Made by a program: the position numbers and the translations under genes
The notes under the pieces: model-generated
What the model was told of the DNA's origin: nothing
The model's input: the letters and a program-made list of their open reading frames with translations, nothing else
The model's database searches: none
Assembly (NCBI GenBank): GCA_021772615.1
Contig: JAJFLQ010000050.1
Location: 1-40,204, forward strand
Length of the DNA stretch: 40,204 nucleotides
Source: Verrucomicrobiota bacterium
GTDB lineage: Bacteria > Verrucomicrobiota > Lentisphaeria > JABSQK01 > JAJFLO01
Reading direction: 5' to 3'
In this document: positions 40,184 through 40,204 of the stretch, in pieces
Layout: each line of letters opens with the position of its first letter
Position numbering within the stretch: the stretch's first letter is position 1

Positions 40184-40204
40184 ATGCATTTCAAAATCGA
40201 GCAA
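40184..40204 (+). CDS. N-terminal fragment of an unidentified gene
   Basis: Only seven codons (MHFKIEQ) are in the window. ATG 40184 has AGGTGA at 40173-40178 with a 5-nt spacing. Seven residues cannot identify a family. A transposase is possible given the inverted repeat just upstream, but this is a guess. Confidence 0.4.

Noticed and set aside
1..40204. tRNA, rRNA, SRP RNA or CRISPR array
   Set aside because: I looked through the spacers for T-loop strings, SRP loop motifs and regularly spaced direct repeats. None was found; only the 104-bp tandem pair and other degenerate repeats exist, without spacers or cas genes.

Overview
This 40 kb window reads as a bacterial chromosome segment of moderate to high GC with mostly housekeeping and signalling genes, both ends cut inside genes. 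I cannot name the species. The prepilin N-terminus (FTLIE preceded by Tyr, not Gly), the secreted beta-propeller protein ending in paired GW...GYW modules, the SMUG1-type uracil-DNA glycosylase and the many degenerate intergenic repeats together suggest a PVC-type lineage (Lentisphaerota, Kiritimatiellota or relatives). That placement is inference. No tRNA, rRNA, CRISPR array or complete insertion sequence was recognised.

Layout. 1-8.6 kb: end of an unidentified gene, a repeat-bearing spacer, manA (minus), a DUF445 membrane protein, a type II secretion-like pseudopilin, the comM/yifB AAA ATPase, a YkgJ-type cysteine-cluster protein, then an M20 metallohydrolase and a membrane fatty acid desaturase (both minus). 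9-12.5 kb: a duplicated YfcE-like metallophosphoesterase whose second half has lost its metal ligands, a TerB-like protein, a clear intrinsic terminator, a small unknown protein, and a membrane-anchored Ser/Thr kinase homologue in which the essential catalytic residues are replaced (a predicted pseudokinase). 12.5-23.2 kb: two translationally coupled histidine kinases (one with a 7TM-type membrane sensor, one with a degenerate receiver), a beta-ketoacyl synthase with a Cys-His-Asn triad, a FadL-type outer-membrane channel, a receiver-histidine kinase fusion and a VAO/PCMH-type flavoenzyme. 23.2-32 kb: a 104-bp-period tandem repeat, a 1,112-residue secreted propeller protein, a small protein, a 161-bp MITE-like element, three glycosyltransferases and SMUG1. 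32-40 kb: a His-rich DUF4136 lipoprotein, a response regulator with a C4 zinc-ribbon tail, a DUF4203 membrane protein, malate dehydrogenase, an M29-like peptidase, panB-panC, a cyclic-nucleotide-binding-domain protein, tadA and a repeat-rich right end leading into a truncated gene.

How they fit together. The strongest operons are panB-panC (ATGA overlap) and the two histidine kinases (GTGA overlap). The desaturase and M20 hydrolase may be co-transcribed, as may the receiver-kinase and flavoenzyme (2-nt gap). The synthase, FadL channel and flavoenzyme next to three sensor kinases suggest sensing, uptake or modification of hydrophobic compounds; this is guilt by association only.

The most unusual points are the run of signalling proteins that keep the fold but lose catalytic residues (9.1-17.1 kb), the His-to-Asn change in the synthase, and a MITE-like element whose CTAG target duplication supplies the stop codons of both flanking convergent genes. 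Several intergenic repeat families recur within the window, one of them in inverted orientation on either side of manA.
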